DNA of 64,000 bases from Clostridiales bacterium (GCA_019423685.1 JAHZAY010000001.1:1-64000); one strand, 5' to 3'; shown: positions 24,028 through 33,693, numbered from the stretch's first letter. Numbers and translations: made by a program. The notes: generated by a model not told the origin, from the letters alone.

Positions 24028-25101
24028 ATGGATCAGCAGATCCTTTTTGAATGTCCCGATATTTTGCGGGAGTTTTTGTTCTATCTGGAGACCATCCAGG
24101 GCCGGTCGCCCAAAACGGTCGAGGGATATTTTATCGAGCTGCGGACCTTTTTTCGCTACATCAAGTCGGTCAAGCTGCTCAAAGAGCTGCCCAAGGACGC
24201 CGACGCGCTCTCGCAGATCAAAATTGACGATGTCACCAAAGAGCTGGTCTGCTCGGTGACCCTCAGCGACATCTATGACTTTCTGCACTTCTCCATGGAT
24301 GTGCTGCAAAACAACACCGCCAGCCGCGCGCGCAAGATCGCAGCCATCCGCGCGCTGTACAAGTATCTGACCACCAAGACCAACTATCTGGAGGACAATC
24401 CCGCAAAGAATCTGGACACCCCCTCGCAGCGCAAATCGATTCCAAAGTATTTGACTTTGGAGGAGTCGCTGCGCCTGCTGGACAGCGTCCAGGACACTTC
24501 GCCCGCGGTGACCGCACGGGATTACTGTATGCTGACGCTGATGCTCAACTGTGGGATGCGCGTCTCGGAGCTGGTGGGAATCAATCTGGAGGACATCCGC
24601 GACAACACCCTTCGCCTGCTGGGCAAAGGCAACAAGGAGCGGGTTGTCTACCTCAACGACGCCTGCCTTGCCGCGCTGGAAAATTACCTGAAATTTCGCA
24701 AAGCTCCCGAAAGCGGCCCCGACCGCAACGCGCTGTTCCTCTCCGCCCAAAATCGGAGGATGACCAGCCGGAGGGTCGAGCAGATTGTCCAAAAGTATCT
24801 GAAGGCCTGCGGGCTGGACGGGCGCGGCTATTCCCCGCACAAGCTGCGGCACACCGCCGCGACATTGATGTATCAGCACGGCGGCGTGGACATCCGCGCA
24901 CTCAAGGAGATTTTGGGGCACGCCAACATCGGCACCACCGAGATCTACACCCACATCTCCAACCAGATGATCGAGGAGGCGGCCAACGCTTCCCCCCTCT
25001 CAGAGGTTAAACGTAGGCGCACCGAAAAGGAGCTGCTGATGGAGGAAATTGAACAGCAAAATCAGCAGCAGGAGCCCTCCCCGGAGCACCAGACAAAGTG
25101 A
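24028..25101 (+). CDS. Tyrosine-type site-specific recombinase (Xer-like)
   Basis: A 357-residue recombinase. It starts at ATG 24028, seven bases after GCGAGGTG. Residues 8-115 form the SAM-like core-binding domain. The catalytic domain carries GMRVSEL (Arg), the Lys in GKGNKER, HKLRH, GHANIGTTEIYTH with the last His and the nucleophilic Tyr. The length is that of XerC/XerD chromosomal-dimer resolvases, with an extra Gln/Glu-rich tail of about 40 residues. It could be the housekeeping Xer or an integrase; the absence of prophage genes beside it and the core genes downstream favour Xer. Confidence 0.85.
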   Translation: MDQQILFECPDILREFLFYLETIQGRSPKTVEGYFIELRTFFRYIKSVKLLKELPKDADALSQIKIDDVTKELVCSVTLSDIYDFLHFSMDVLQNNTASRARKIAAIRALYKYLTTKTNYLEDNPAKNLDTPSQRKSIPKYLTLEESLRLLDSVQDTSPAVTARDYCMLTLMLNCGMRVSELVGINLEDIRDNTLRLLGKGNKERVVYLNDACLAALENYLKFRKAPESGPDRNALFLSAQNRRMTSRRVEQIVQKYLKACGLDGRGYSPHKLRHTAATLMYQHGGVDIRALKEILGHANIGTTEIYTHISNQMIEEAANASPLSEVKRRRTEKELLMEEIEQQNQQQEPSPEHQTK

Positions 25102-25166
25102 TGCGCCGCCCCGGCAAGCCGGTCAGCACGACATTATAATATGAAGAAAGATAGGAGTATTTTGTT

Positions 25167-25838
25167 ATGGATCTGAAAGAAAAGGCACTGTGCGCAGTGG
25201 ATGCGCTGGAAAAGGAGTACCCCGACGCCCAATGTTCGCTGGAATATGACCCGAAAAAGGCCTATGAGCTGCTCATCTCGACCCGCCTTTCCGCCCAGTG
25301 CACCGATGCGCGGGTCAACGTCGTCACCAAGGTCCTCTTTCAAAGATACACCTCCTTGGAGCAGTTTGCCCAGGCGGACCTGCAGGAGCTCGAGGAGATC
25401 ATCAAGCCCTGCGGCCTGTTTAAAACCAAGGCCAAGGACATCATCGCCATGTCCAAGATGCTGGTGGAGCAGTATGGCGGCCTGCTCCCCGACACCGTCG
25501 AGGAACTGACCAAACTCCCCGGCATCGGCCGCAAGACCGCCAACCTCATCGTCGGGGACATCTACCACAAACCGGCCGTCGTCTGCGACACCCACTGCAT
25601 CCGCATCACCAATCTCTTGGGCTTAAGCCAGGGCACCAACCCCCTTCAGGTGGAAAAACAGCTGCGCGCTGTCCTGCCCATGGAGCGCGCCAACGACTTT
25701 TGCCACCGCCTGGTGCTGCACGGCCGCGCGGTCTGTGTGGCCAATCGCCCCCAGTGCGACCGGTGCTGCATGAAACCTTTCTGCTCGTTTGCAAACGGCG
25801 AGATCGAAAACCCCAAGGCAAAGAAGAAGAAAAAGTAG
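25167..25838 (+). CDS. nth: Endonuclease III
   Basis: A 223-residue base-excision repair enzyme that removes oxidised pyrimidines and nicks abasic DNA. The helix-hairpin-helix is LPGIGRKTANLIV with catalytic Lys123, followed by VVCDTHCIR with Asp141. The [4Fe-4S] cluster ligands near the C terminus have the spacing C-x6-C-x2-C-x5-C (CVANRPQCDRCCMKPFC). The lysine-rich tail KAKKKKK is a small oddity. It starts behind ATAGGAGT and lies 65 bases after the recombinase gene. Confidence 0.95.
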   Translation: MDLKEKALCAVDALEKEYPDAQCSLEYDPKKAYELLISTRLSAQCTDARVNVVTKVLFQRYTSLEQFAQADLQELEEIIKPCGLFKTKAKDIIAMSKMLVEQYGGLLPDTVEELTKLPGIGRKTANLIVGDIYHKPAVVCDTHCIRITNLLGLSQGTNPLQVEKQLRAVLPMERANDFCHRLVLHGRAVCVANRPQCDRCCMKPFCSFANGEIENPKAKKKKK

Positions 25839-25893
25839 GCGCCTTCCCTGCCCTGCCCTCTTCCCTGCCAATTCTAAGCGCTATCAAGAGTAC

Positions 25894-25930
25894 AAAAGAG
25901 GCCGGTTTTGTAAACCGGCCTCTCTTTTTA
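25894..25930. terminator. Bidirectional terminator between nth and radA
   Basis: Stem AGAGGCCGGTTT / AAACCGGCCTCT with a TGT loop, an A-run before it and a T-run after it. It serves the converging nth and radA genes. Confidence 0.85.
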
Positions 25931-25975
25931 ATATGTTTGGATATGTTTTTGTCTGTGCACACGGTCAGATAAAGT

Positions 25976-27343
25976 TTAGCGCGCGGCAGCCAGCGCCTGG
26001 CTTAAGTTGGAGACGCCGATGAGCTCGATGCCCGCGATCTCCCCTGCCGCGGCAAGCGAGCTTTGCGGCAGCAGACACCGGCGAAATCCCAGCCGGCGCG
26101 CCTCCTTGATGCGCATCTGGACGCGATTGACTGCGCGCAGCTCCCCGGCAAGGCCCACCTCTCCAAAGGCGATCATGTCCTCGGGGATTGGCTTGTCGGT
26201 GAGGTTGGACACCAGCGCCAGCGCCACCGGCAGATCGGCGGCGGGCTCGTCCAGCTTGATGCCGCCGACCACATTGATGTAGGCGTCCAGCGTGCCAAAA
26301 AAGTAGCCGCAGCGCTTTTCCAGCACCGCCAGCAGCAGCGCCAACCGGTTGTAGTCGAAGCCGGTCGCCATCCTGCGCGGGGACGGATATCCGCTCTTGG
26401 AGACCAGCGCCTGCACCTCGGCCAAGATCGGCCGCGACCCTTCGATCACGCAGGCCACGCAGGTCCCCGACACATTTTCCGGCCGCCCCTCCAGCATCGC
26501 CTGCGACGGGTTGCTGACCTCCTCCAGCCCATTTTCCCCCATCTCAAAGACGCCGATTTCGTTGGTCGAGCCGTAGCGGTTTTTGACCGCCCGCAAAATC
26601 CGGTAGGAAAGGTTGCGCTCCCCCTCAAAGTAGAGCACCGCATCCACCATGTGTTCCAACACCTTCGGCCCCGCAATTGCCCCGTCCTTGTTGACGTGTC
26701 CCACGATGATGACCGGGACCTCCAGCGTCTTGGCCACGTTGATCAGCAGCTGAGTACACTCCCGCACCTGGGTCACGCTGCCCGAGGAGGAGTTGAGCGC
26801 CGAAAGGTTCATCGTCTGGATCGAGTCGATCATCACGATGTCCGGCTTTTCGCGGCGAATCAGCTCCACCACAGCCTCGATGTCGGTGGTGGCACTCAGG
26901 GCAAGGTTTGGGGTGGTGACCCCCAGCCGGGCCGCCCGCAGCTTGATCTGCCGCAAGCTCTCCTCACCGGAGACATACAGCACGCGCGCGCCGGAGGAGA
27001 TGGTCTGACAGATTTGCAGCAGCAGGGTGGATTTGCCGATGCCGGGATCGCCGCTGAGCAGGATGGCCGAACCCGGCACAATGCCGCCGCCCAACACCCG
27101 GTTGAGCTCCCCCATCCCGGTCAGATAGCGCTGTTCCTCGCTGGAATTGATCTCCTCAAGGCTGCTGGCGCGGGCGAGCGTAACCCCGTGTGCCGCCGGG
27201 GTGTTGGCAGAAAAGCGGGAGACCGGCTCTTGGACCTGCTCGACTAAGGTGTTCCAGCTGCCGCAGTCCGGACAACGGCCCATCCACTTGGGCTGGACAG
27301 CGCCGCACTGGGTGCAGACGTAGCTTGTTTTGATTTTGGGCAT
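25976..27343 (-). CDS. radA: DNA repair protein RadA/Sms
   Basis: A 455-residue helicase for branch migration in recombination. The start at 27343 (MPKIKTSYVC) gives the normal N terminus; the longer frame has no family similarity. A C4 zinc finger uses Cys10, Cys13, Cys24 and Cys27. The RecA-like ATPase has GDPGIGKS (98-105), the RadA-specific KNRYGSTNEIGVFEM follows, and a Lon-protease-like C-terminal domain ends the protein. It lies about 40 bases downstream of cwlD on the same strand. Confidence 0.95.
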   Translation of the reverse strand: MPKIKTSYVCTQCGAVQPKWMGRCPDCGSWNTLVEQVQEPVSRFSANTPAAHGVTLARASSLEEINSSEEQRYLTGMGELNRVLGGGIVPGSAILLSGDPGIGKSTLLLQICQTISSGARVLYVSGEESLRQIKLRAARLGVTTPNLALSATTDIEAVVELIRREKPDIVMIDSIQTMNLSALNSSSGSVTQVRECTQLLINVAKTLEVPVIIVGHVNKDGAIAGPKVLEHMVDAVLYFEGERNLSYRILRAVKNRYGSTNEIGVFEMGENGLEEVSNPSQAMLEGRPENVSGTCVACVIEGSRPILAEVQALVSKSGYPSPRRMATGFDYNRLALLLAVLEKRCGYFFGTLDAYINVVGGIKLDEPAADLPVALALVSNLTDKPIPEDMIAFGEVGLAGELRAVNRVQMRIKEARRLGFRRCLLPQSSLAAAGEIAGIELIGVSNLSQALAAAR

Positions 27344-27384
27344 GGTGCTTCCCCTTCCTGTCGGTGGACAAAAGTTTTTTCCAG

Positions 27385-28101
27385 CTAGTCGCTGGCCGCA
27401 ACCGCCTGCAAAATCCCGGTCATCACCGCAAAGGCCACCTGCTTTTGATACGGCTCCTGGCTGAGCAGCGCCGCCTCCTCGGGGTTGGACAAAAAGCCGC
27501 ACTCCACCATCACGGCGGGCGCCTTTGCCTCATAGAGCAAAAACAGGTTGTTCTCTGCCCGTTTGATCTGCCGCTCATTTTGCGGCTGCAACAGCTCCAC
27601 AAAAGCCTGCTGGATGGACTGTGCCAGCACCTCGGAGGTGGGATTGTTTGGACCAAAGAACACCTGTGCGCCCTGGGAGGAGGACTGCTCAAATTTATTT
27701 TGGTGGATGCTGACGAGGATGGCGTCGGGCTGATCCTCCAAAATTTGCAGGCGGTTGTGCAGGTCGGAGCGCTTTTGGCGGGCGATCTGGGTGATGCCGG
27801 GATCGTGGATCGAGCGGTCATCTTCTCTGGTCATTATAACACGAAATCCCTGGGCGGACAACAGATCGCGCAAATTTAGGGCGATGGCGAGGTTGACATC
27901 CTTTTCGGTGACGCCGTTGGCCTGCGCGCCTCCGTCAATCCCGCCGTGGCCGGGATCGAGGACGACGGTGGGCAGTGCAGTGAAGTTGGGTGTAAAGGCA
28001 AACTGTGTCTGCTGCACCCCCTTTATGCCGGCCACGGCGGCATAAAGGGCGACAAAACACAGTGCGGCGGTGCGTATCCAGAGCTTTTTTTTCGATCTCA
28101 T
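27385..28101 (-). CDS. cwlD: N-acetylmuramoyl-L-alanine amidase CwlD
   Basis: A 238-residue amidase with an N-terminal signal anchor (residues 7-27). The Amidase_3 zinc and catalytic residues are visible: DPGHGGIDGG (His52), Glu66 in GVTEKDVNLA, His133 in VSIHQNKF, and a late Glu in VECGFLSN. Length and layout match CwlD, which removes side chains from MurNAc in the spore cortex so that muramic-delta-lactam can form. I start at ATG 28101 behind TAGGAGAG; the longer frame to 28293 lacks family similarity. Confidence 0.85.
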   Translation of the reverse strand: MRSKKKLWIRTAALCFVALYAAVAGIKGVQQTQFAFTPNFTALPTVVLDPGHGGIDGGAQANGVTEKDVNLAIALNLRDLLSAQGFRVIMTREDDRSIHDPGITQIARQKRSDLHNRLQILEDQPDAILVSIHQNKFEQSSSQGAQVFFGPNNPTSEVLAQSIQQAFVELLQPQNERQIKRAENNLFLLYEAKAPAVMVECGFLSNPEEAALLSQEPYQKQVAFAVMTGILQAVAASD

Positions 28102-28196
28102 CTGATTCTCTCCTATCCGGTAGTTTCGGCTGCTACCAGAATATGAAAAAACGCCGGACAACATGCCCCTTTTGCTGCTGCATCTATGCTGCGGCC

Positions 28197-28222
28197 AAAA
28201 AAAGAGCGGCCCCCGCTTTTTT
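28197..28222 (-). terminator. Rho-independent terminator (leftward)
   Basis: On the minus strand AGCGG-GGG-CCGCT is flanked by an A-run and seven T residues, just after the stop of the 28250 gene. Confidence 0.7.
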
Positions 28223-28249
28223 GCAGGAGCCACTGCCCTTTTTTTGCCT

Positions 28250-29125
28250 TTACTTTTCCTCGTAGAGTTTGATGAGCGCCTGGGTGCCGTCATCTTCCAG
28301 CCCCTTGGCTGCCATCTGCTCGTACATGCTCAGCACCGCGTTGAGCATCTGCAATTCGGTGCCGGATTTTTCGCTCTCTTCCTTGACGATCTTCATGTCC
28401 TTGATAAAATGTTTGACATAGAAGCCCGGCGCAAAATCCCCTGCCAGTGCGCGCGGCGCCATGTTTTGCAGCTGCCAGCTTCCGGCCGCTCCGGCGCCGA
28501 TGGCTGCCAGCATCTTCTGCGGGTCCAAACCGGCGTTTTTGGCGTAGACCAGCGCCTCGGTGTAGGCGGCGGTTGCACCGGCTACGGCGATCTGGTTGGC
28601 CGCTTTGGTGTGCTGGCCGCTGCCGGCAGGGCCCATCAGGATGATGTTTTTACCCATGCACTCAAACAGCGGAAGTGCCTGTGCAAAGTCCTCTTCGTCT
28701 CCACCGACCATGATCGAGAGGGTGGCGTTGCGCGCGCCGCTGTCGCCGCCGGATACCGGTGCGTCCATGACGCGGATGCCCTTGCTTTTGCCCTCCTGGT
28801 ACAGGCGCTGGGCCAGCGAGGGGGAGGATGTGGTCATATCAATGGCCAGCGCTCCCGGCTTAGCCGACTCGAAGATGCCGCCCTTGCCGCAGAAAACCTC
28901 CTCCACATCGCGCGGATAGCCGACCATGACGAAGATGACGTCGGCGTCCTTGACCGCCTCGGCGGTGCTGTGGCACGGATGGATGCCGTATTCCTTTTCC
29001 AGTTCCAACAGCTTTTCATATTTGTGGGTGTAGGCGCTGACATCGTACCCGTTTTTTGCCAGGTGAGCGGCCTGCTGGCTGCCCATTACGCCTGTGCCGA
29101 TCCACGCAATTTTTTTGTCTTTCAT
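28250..29125 (-). CDS. NAD(P)-dependent beta-hydroxyacid dehydrogenase (3-hydroxyisobutyrate dehydrogenase family)
   Basis: A 291-residue oxidoreductase. The Rossmann motif GTGVMG (10-15) is followed by the substrate-binding DAPVSGG (about 122-128) and the catalytic Lys region GQHTKAANQ (about 170). These place it in the family of 3-hydroxyisobutyrate dehydrogenase, tartronate semialdehyde reductase and related glyoxylate/succinic semialdehyde reductases. It reduces or oxidises a small beta-hydroxyacid in the cytoplasm; the exact substrate cannot be told. AAGGAGGAAAG precedes ATG 29125. Confidence 0.9.
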   Translation of the reverse strand: MKDKKIAWIGTGVMGSQQAAHLAKNGYDVSAYTHKYEKLLELEKEYGIHPCHSTAEAVKDADVIFVMVGYPRDVEEVFCGKGGIFESAKPGALAIDMTTSSPSLAQRLYQEGKSKGIRVMDAPVSGGDSGARNATLSIMVGGDEEDFAQALPLFECMGKNIILMGPAGSGQHTKAANQIAVAGATAAYTEALVYAKNAGLDPQKMLAAIGAGAAGSWQLQNMAPRALAGDFAPGFYVKHFIKDMKIVKEESEKSGTELQMLNAVLSMYEQMAAKGLEDDGTQALIKLYEEK

Positions 29126-29194
29126 CGAAGCTTTCCTCCTTTATTGTCTGCGGCCCGTTTTCCACAGAGAAGAGGGGCCGCACATTTGCCGCAT

Positions 29195-29689
29195 TTACAG
29201 TGTCTTTTCCATGACGTAGTCGTCCATGACATAGCCATTTCCAATATCGCTGACGATGGCGTCCACCGTCACAAAGCCCAGGTGCTGATAGGCTGCAATC
29301 GAACCGGTGTTAAACTTGTTGACGGTCAGATAGACGCTCTTGAGCCCCTTGGACTGGTCGATCACCTGCTGGACAAAGGATTTCGCGATGCCGCGGTGCC
29401 GGTACTCCTGCTCGATGTAGATCTTGCTGATGAACATCTTGCCGTTTTCCTCCTCGCGGTGGAAGCCGCAGAAGCCGCAGTCCTTGCCGTCGACGTTGGC
29501 CAGCAGGTAGCGGTAGCCGGATTGCAGCTGCTCGGTCAGGGCCTTGGGGCTCTGATAGAGCGCGACCATATAGTCGATCTGGTCCGGCGAGAGGATTGTT
29601 GCATAGTGCTGGTGCCAGATCTCATCTGCAAGGGCGGCTACCGTCTGGATTTGTTCCGGGGTAGTGACCTCGGTAAATTGAATGGACAT
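29195..29689 (-). CDS. GNAT family N-acetyltransferase
   Basis: A 164-residue single-domain acetyltransferase. KIYIEQEYRHRGIAKSFVQQVID carries the acetyl-CoA loop (RHRGIAKS), and the C-terminal NTGSIAAYQHLGFVTVDAIV is the usual strand-helix end. The small size and the VIxDIGNGYVMDDYVMEK ending resemble GNATs that act on small amines such as polyamines or aminoglycosides, but the substrate is unknown. AAAGGAG precedes the ATG. It is separated from the dehydrogenase by about 70 bases. Confidence 0.85.
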   Translation of the reverse strand: MSIQFTEVTTPEQIQTVAALADEIWHQHYATILSPDQIDYMVALYQSPKALTEQLQSGYRYLLANVDGKDCGFCGFHREEENGKMFISKIYIEQEYRHRGIAKSFVQQVIDQSKGLKSVYLTVNKFNTGSIAAYQHLGFVTVDAIVSDIGNGYVMDDYVMEKTL

Positions 29690-29749
29690 GTCAAAGACTC
29701 CTTTTTTATCATATCATCAATTGTGTTTTTTACGAAATGTTCTGGAGTT

Positions 29750-32455
29750 TTACAGGGTGACGATGTGGTGCGGGATGCCGGCCTTTTGCAGGATGGCCTT
29801 CTCGCGGCTGTGACAGCTCAAAAGCAGCAGCTGTGCGCCGCTTTGTGCCTTTTGTGCCAGATAGCGCAGTAGCCGGGCAGCCCGCAGGTCGTCCAACTGG
29901 GCAAAGCTGTCGTCCAGCAGGACCGGGACGCCTTGGCCGCACAGCAGGTCGAGCAGTTCCAGGCGGACGATCAGGTAGATCAAATCCATTGCGCCAGAGC
30001 TCAGTTCGGACAGCGAGACCATCCGGCCCTGCTCCTTGTCCTCCAGGTGCACGCCAAGATTCTGGTCGATGACCACGCGGGTATATTTGCCGCCGGTCAT
30101 CAGCCCGACCGCCTGGGATACCTTGGTGTTGAGGCGCGGCGCAAAGTCGCGGTGCAGCTGCCCGCTCAGGGCACACAGGCGCTCCTTTGCCAGCGAGATG
30201 GCGTCCAGCTCAAACTGATACTGATCACACAGCTCGCGCAGCTCGTCGATCTGGGCCTGAATCTGGCCGCACGGGCGCAGCATCTCCTCCCGGCCCTGTC
30301 GCAGGCCCGTCAGCTGGGCGGCGCGGCTTGCGCTCTCTTCCAGCTGGGCGGTGACCGCCTGCAGCTGGTCGCGCAGCTGCTGTGCGTCGATGGAGGCTCC
30401 CTCCTCGGAGGGTGGGACCGATTTGTCCTTTGCCTGCTGCGCCAGCTGCTCGAAGGTGTAGCCGCCCAGCGTCTCCTGCAAAAGCTGTTGTTGCAGGGTG
30501 AGCTCGGAGCGCACACTGTCAAAGCGCAGCTTGTTTTGGCGGCAGCGCGCAAGCAGGTCGGAGGCGCTGCCCTCCTCGGCGGCGGAGGCCGATTTTGCCT
30601 GTGCGATCACCGGCTGAATCGAGCGGTCGATCTCGGCGATCTGGCTCTCGCAGTTTTGGGCCTCCTGGCCCAACTGCTGGTGCTGCAGGCGCAGCCGGTG
30701 CAGGTCGCTGCGGATGCGCTTGGCCTGGTTGACCGATTCGCGCAGCGCCTTCAGGCGCACCTCGTCCACCCGCTCTTCCCTGCCGGTCAGCCGCCCGAGA
30801 TATTGCGCCATCTCCTGTTGTCGCTGGCGCTCCATCTCCAATTTTTGCTCCATCTCCCGCCGCAGCAGCTGCTGCTGTTCGCGCACCTGCTCCCGGCGTC
30901 CGTCGCTGACCTGTGCCCTGCGCAGCAGGGTTTCCAGCTGGGCGATGGGGTCCTGCTGCAAATCGAGGGGATACTGCTGCAGGATCTCCTGCTGCATCTC
31001 CCCGGCATTTTTGGGGAAGCTGGACGCGGTGCGCAGCCCATAGATCAGAAGGCCGGCTCCGGCGCTCAGGCACAGGATGCCCGGCACAGCGCACAGCGCC
31101 AGGCGATTGATCGCGCCCCAGCACAGCAGCGCCGCTCCGATCAGCAGGAGCAGCAGCGCCAGAAGGAAAAATCTGCGGGCATTGGGCGCAGATTGTGCGC
31201 GCTTTTCCTGCAGCTTCCGGTAGAGGTGCAGGTCGTCCTCCAACTTTTGCGGGTCGGTGTCCGGGAGGGTCTTGCAGTAGTTGTCCAACTTTTCCAGCTG
31301 GCTGCGCAGCTCCTGGATTTGCCGCTGCAGCTCCCCGATGGCAGATTGGCGCTCGAGCATCCGGTCAAACTGTTCGAGGTCCTGGCCGGACGCCGCCGAC
31401 ACCTCCAGCGTGCGGTAGAGCGTTTCCAGCTCGCCCGCCCGCTTTTCCACCTCACTCACCGCCCGGCGGTACTTTTCCAATGTGCGGCTGATCTGTGCAC
31501 GGGCCCCGATGCGCCGCATCGCCTGGTCCAGCTGTTCGAGTTGAAGCTGGGCAAAGGGCGCACAGCGGTCCTGTTCCTTTTGCAGCCGCTCGATGCGGGC
31601 CTGCAAGTTTTGGGCCTTGAGGTAGCGCGCCTCCAGCTCCTGCGCCGAATTTTGCCGAAGCTGCCCTTCCAGCTGCTTTTGTTGGGAGCGCAGCGCATCC
31701 ACCTGTTCGAGCAGCTGCTTTTCCTGCTTCTGGATGGAAAGGTACTCCCCCTCCCCTTTCTGCGACTCCACCAGCTCTTCCTGAAGCTCGTGCAGCTTTT
31801 GGGAGATCTTGCCGTAGGGGGTCTTGCTCTTCTTGGGCGAACCGATGCTGTTGGCGCGGCTCTCCAGCTCCTGGAGCGCACCATTTAAAGAAAGCCCGGT
31901 GTCGGCGGTCTGGCTCATCGAGATCAGCCGTTCGCTGACCTCCGAGGCAAACTCCTGCCGGGAGACCCCCGCGCAGCCCAGCTGGGCGATGCTGGCGGTG
32001 CTTTCAAAGGCGGTTTTGCTCAGGCCCAACAGCGCCTGTCCGACCTGTGGCTGACGGGTCACCGGATCGTAGGCAAAGGTGTCGGTCAAATCCTCGCCGG
32101 TCTGCTCGTCAAAGACGCGCACCCGCTCGTTTTCGCGGCCAAAGTCGCGCTCGATGCGGTAGGTCCGGTCCGCCTTTTGACAGATCAGACTGCCGCGATA
32201 GCTGCCGCCATCCCACGGGCAGAAGCGTTCTAGCTGGGGCGTATAGCTGCGGCGCTTGGCACCGGGCTGAAAGAAGCCGTACAACATCCCGCAGACAAAG
32301 GCCTGCAAGGTGCTCTTTCCGGCCTCGTTGCCCCCTTCGATGAGGTTGAGTCCCGGGGAAAGGTCGATCGTCCTGTCCCGAAAGCGCCCAAAGCCGGTGA
32401 GTTCCAGCCGGACAAGCTGCACCGGCTGTGGGCTATTTTGTTGCTGTGTCACCAC
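29750..32455 (-). CDS. yhaN: SMC/SbcC-like AAA ATPase, YhaN type
   Basis: A 901-residue ATPase. I start it at GTG 32455, seven bases after AAAGGAGG; the next GTG overlaps the nuclease stop (GTGA). The N-terminal ABC head has FGRFRDRTIDLSPGLNLIEG and the Walker A NEAGKST. Long coiled coils follow, interrupted near the middle by two hydrophobic segments (FFLLALLLLLIGAALLCWGA and a second), and the C terminus carries the signature LSSGAMDLIYL and Walker B PVLLDDSFAQLDD. Paired with a Mre11-type nuclease it matches YhaN, probably a membrane-tethered DNA-end-processing complex. Confidence 0.85.
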   Translation of the reverse strand: MVTQQQNSPQPVQLVRLELTGFGRFRDRTIDLSPGLNLIEGGNEAGKSTLQAFVCGMLYGFFQPGAKRRSYTPQLERFCPWDGGSYRGSLICQKADRTYRIERDFGRENERVRVFDEQTGEDLTDTFAYDPVTRQPQVGQALLGLSKTAFESTASIAQLGCAGVSRQEFASEVSERLISMSQTADTGLSLNGALQELESRANSIGSPKKSKTPYGKISQKLHELQEELVESQKGEGEYLSIQKQEKQLLEQVDALRSQQKQLEGQLRQNSAQELEARYLKAQNLQARIERLQKEQDRCAPFAQLQLEQLDQAMRRIGARAQISRTLEKYRRAVSEVEKRAGELETLYRTLEVSAASGQDLEQFDRMLERQSAIGELQRQIQELRSQLEKLDNYCKTLPDTDPQKLEDDLHLYRKLQEKRAQSAPNARRFFLLALLLLLIGAALLCWGAINRLALCAVPGILCLSAGAGLLIYGLRTASSFPKNAGEMQQEILQQYPLDLQQDPIAQLETLLRRAQVSDGRREQVREQQQLLRREMEQKLEMERQRQQEMAQYLGRLTGREERVDEVRLKALRESVNQAKRIRSDLHRLRLQHQQLGQEAQNCESQIAEIDRSIQPVIAQAKSASAAEEGSASDLLARCRQNKLRFDSVRSELTLQQQLLQETLGGYTFEQLAQQAKDKSVPPSEEGASIDAQQLRDQLQAVTAQLEESASRAAQLTGLRQGREEMLRPCGQIQAQIDELRELCDQYQFELDAISLAKERLCALSGQLHRDFAPRLNTKVSQAVGLMTGGKYTRVVIDQNLGVHLEDKEQGRMVSLSELSSGAMDLIYLIVRLELLDLLCGQGVPVLLDDSFAQLDDLRAARLLRYLAQKAQSGAQLLLLSCHSREKAILQKAGIPHHIVTL

Positions 32456-33606
32456 GGTTTCCCCTCCTTTGCTGGAGTGTCCTGCGGGTTTGTCGTGACA
32501 GGAGCTTCCCTTTGGCGCGGCGCCGCATGGTTTTTCAGCGCGTCGATGCCCAGCTCCAGTGCCCTGCGTTCCAGCTTGCTGGCAGGGTTTGTGCCAAAGC
32601 TCTCGATGAAGTCGCCCAGCAGATTGCCGCGATTTTCGCGGTAGAGCGCGTCGAGCTGGTAGGCCGGACGGGTGTTGTCGGTGATGGAGCAGAAGGTGGA
32701 CTGTTCCCACAGCTCCTCTTCGATGCGCCCAAGGTCCCACCCAGCCCCGTCGGGATGGGTGCCGGTCAGCTCAACGGCGTAGATGTGCTGTGGGTTGCGC
32801 CGCAGGATGGCCGCCGTGATCCGCTTGGTGATCGCAAGCTCCGAATCCTGCGGTGCAGTTTCGATCGAAAGCGAGCGGTACTCGCGCATGGCAAAGGGGA
32901 TAAACTGGCAGCGCCTTCTCTGGCCCTCCATCTCGACCAGCAAAAAGCCGTGCGGCCCCATCTCGCCAAAGTCGAGCGGCTCGAGCGAACCGGGATAGCG
33001 GATGTTCGGGGCAAGCTCGGTGGGCTTGTGGATGTGGCCGAGGGCGACGTAGTCAAAGCCCTTGTCTGCAAGCGCCTTCGGGTCGATGGGCAGATAGGCG
33101 CTGTTGGGGTCGAGGGCGTCGGCGTGCAGCATCAGAATCTGATAGTTTCCGCTGTTGGGCTGCGCGGCGATGTGCAGCAGTTGGTCGGGCGGAGCGGCCA
33201 GCTCCTTTGTGTTCCAGCTGTGGTAGGTGATGATCGTTTTATAGGAAGAGAGCGCGACCCTGCCCACCCCCGGAGGGGCGAGGTAGAAGTGCGGGCTCCA
33301 CTGAATCTTTTGAAAGGCGCTGTTTTCGGTCAGCGGGTCGTGATTTCCGCAGATGGCCACCAGGACGGCGCGTTCCAGCCGGTCGATGATGGCGTTGATG
33401 TTGCGCAGCTCCTCCACCCGCAGTTCCTCGCTGTTGAGCAGGTCGCCGCTGCACAGGATAAAATCCACCTGGTTTTCGTTGACATAGTCCACCAGGCGGC
33501 TGAAAGTTTCGGTCAGTTCCCGTCTCCTGCGCTGGGCCAACGGGCCATAGCGGGATGCGGGAAAGGTTTTTCCGAGGTGAAGGTCGCTGATATGCACAAA
33601 TCGCAT
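32449..33606 (-). CDS. yhaO: Mre11/SbcD-type metallophosphoesterase, YhaO-like
   Basis: A 385-residue nuclease subunit. The calcineurin-like metal site is clear: FVHISDLHLGK (Asp7, His9), FILCSGDLLNSEE, AICGNHDPLT, MLHADAL and ALGHIHKP. The C-terminal region would bind the ATPase. It starts with ATG behind AAAGGAGGGG and its stop overlaps the ATPase start by a few bases, so the two are made as a pair. The pair probably processes DNA ends or hairpins during repair. Confidence 0.85.
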   Translation of the reverse strand: MRFVHISDLHLGKTFPASRYGPLAQRRRRELTETFSRLVDYVNENQVDFILCSGDLLNSEELRVEELRNINAIIDRLERAVLVAICGNHDPLTENSAFQKIQWSPHFYLAPPGVGRVALSSYKTIITYHSWNTKELAAPPDQLLHIAAQPNSGNYQILMLHADALDPNSAYLPIDPKALADKGFDYVALGHIHKPTELAPNIRYPGSLEPLDFGEMGPHGFLLVEMEGQRRRCQFIPFAMREYRSLSIETAPQDSELAITKRITAAILRRNPQHIYAVELTGTHPDGAGWDLGRIEEELWEQSTFCSITDNTRPAYQLDALYRENRGNLLGDFIESFGTNPASKLERRALELGIDALKNHAAPRQREAPVTTNPQDTPAKEGKPW

Positions 33607-33693
33607 GGCAAACCCCTCCTTTTATTTTCCAAATTTGATTATAACATAAAGAAAACGGTTTGACAAACGGTTTGCACAAAAGGGCCCGCAAAA

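Noticed and set aside
28163..31888. Long plus-strand frames at 28163-29872 and 29933-31888
   Set aside because: They run against the dehydrogenase, GNAT and YhaN-type genes and carry no recognisable domain.
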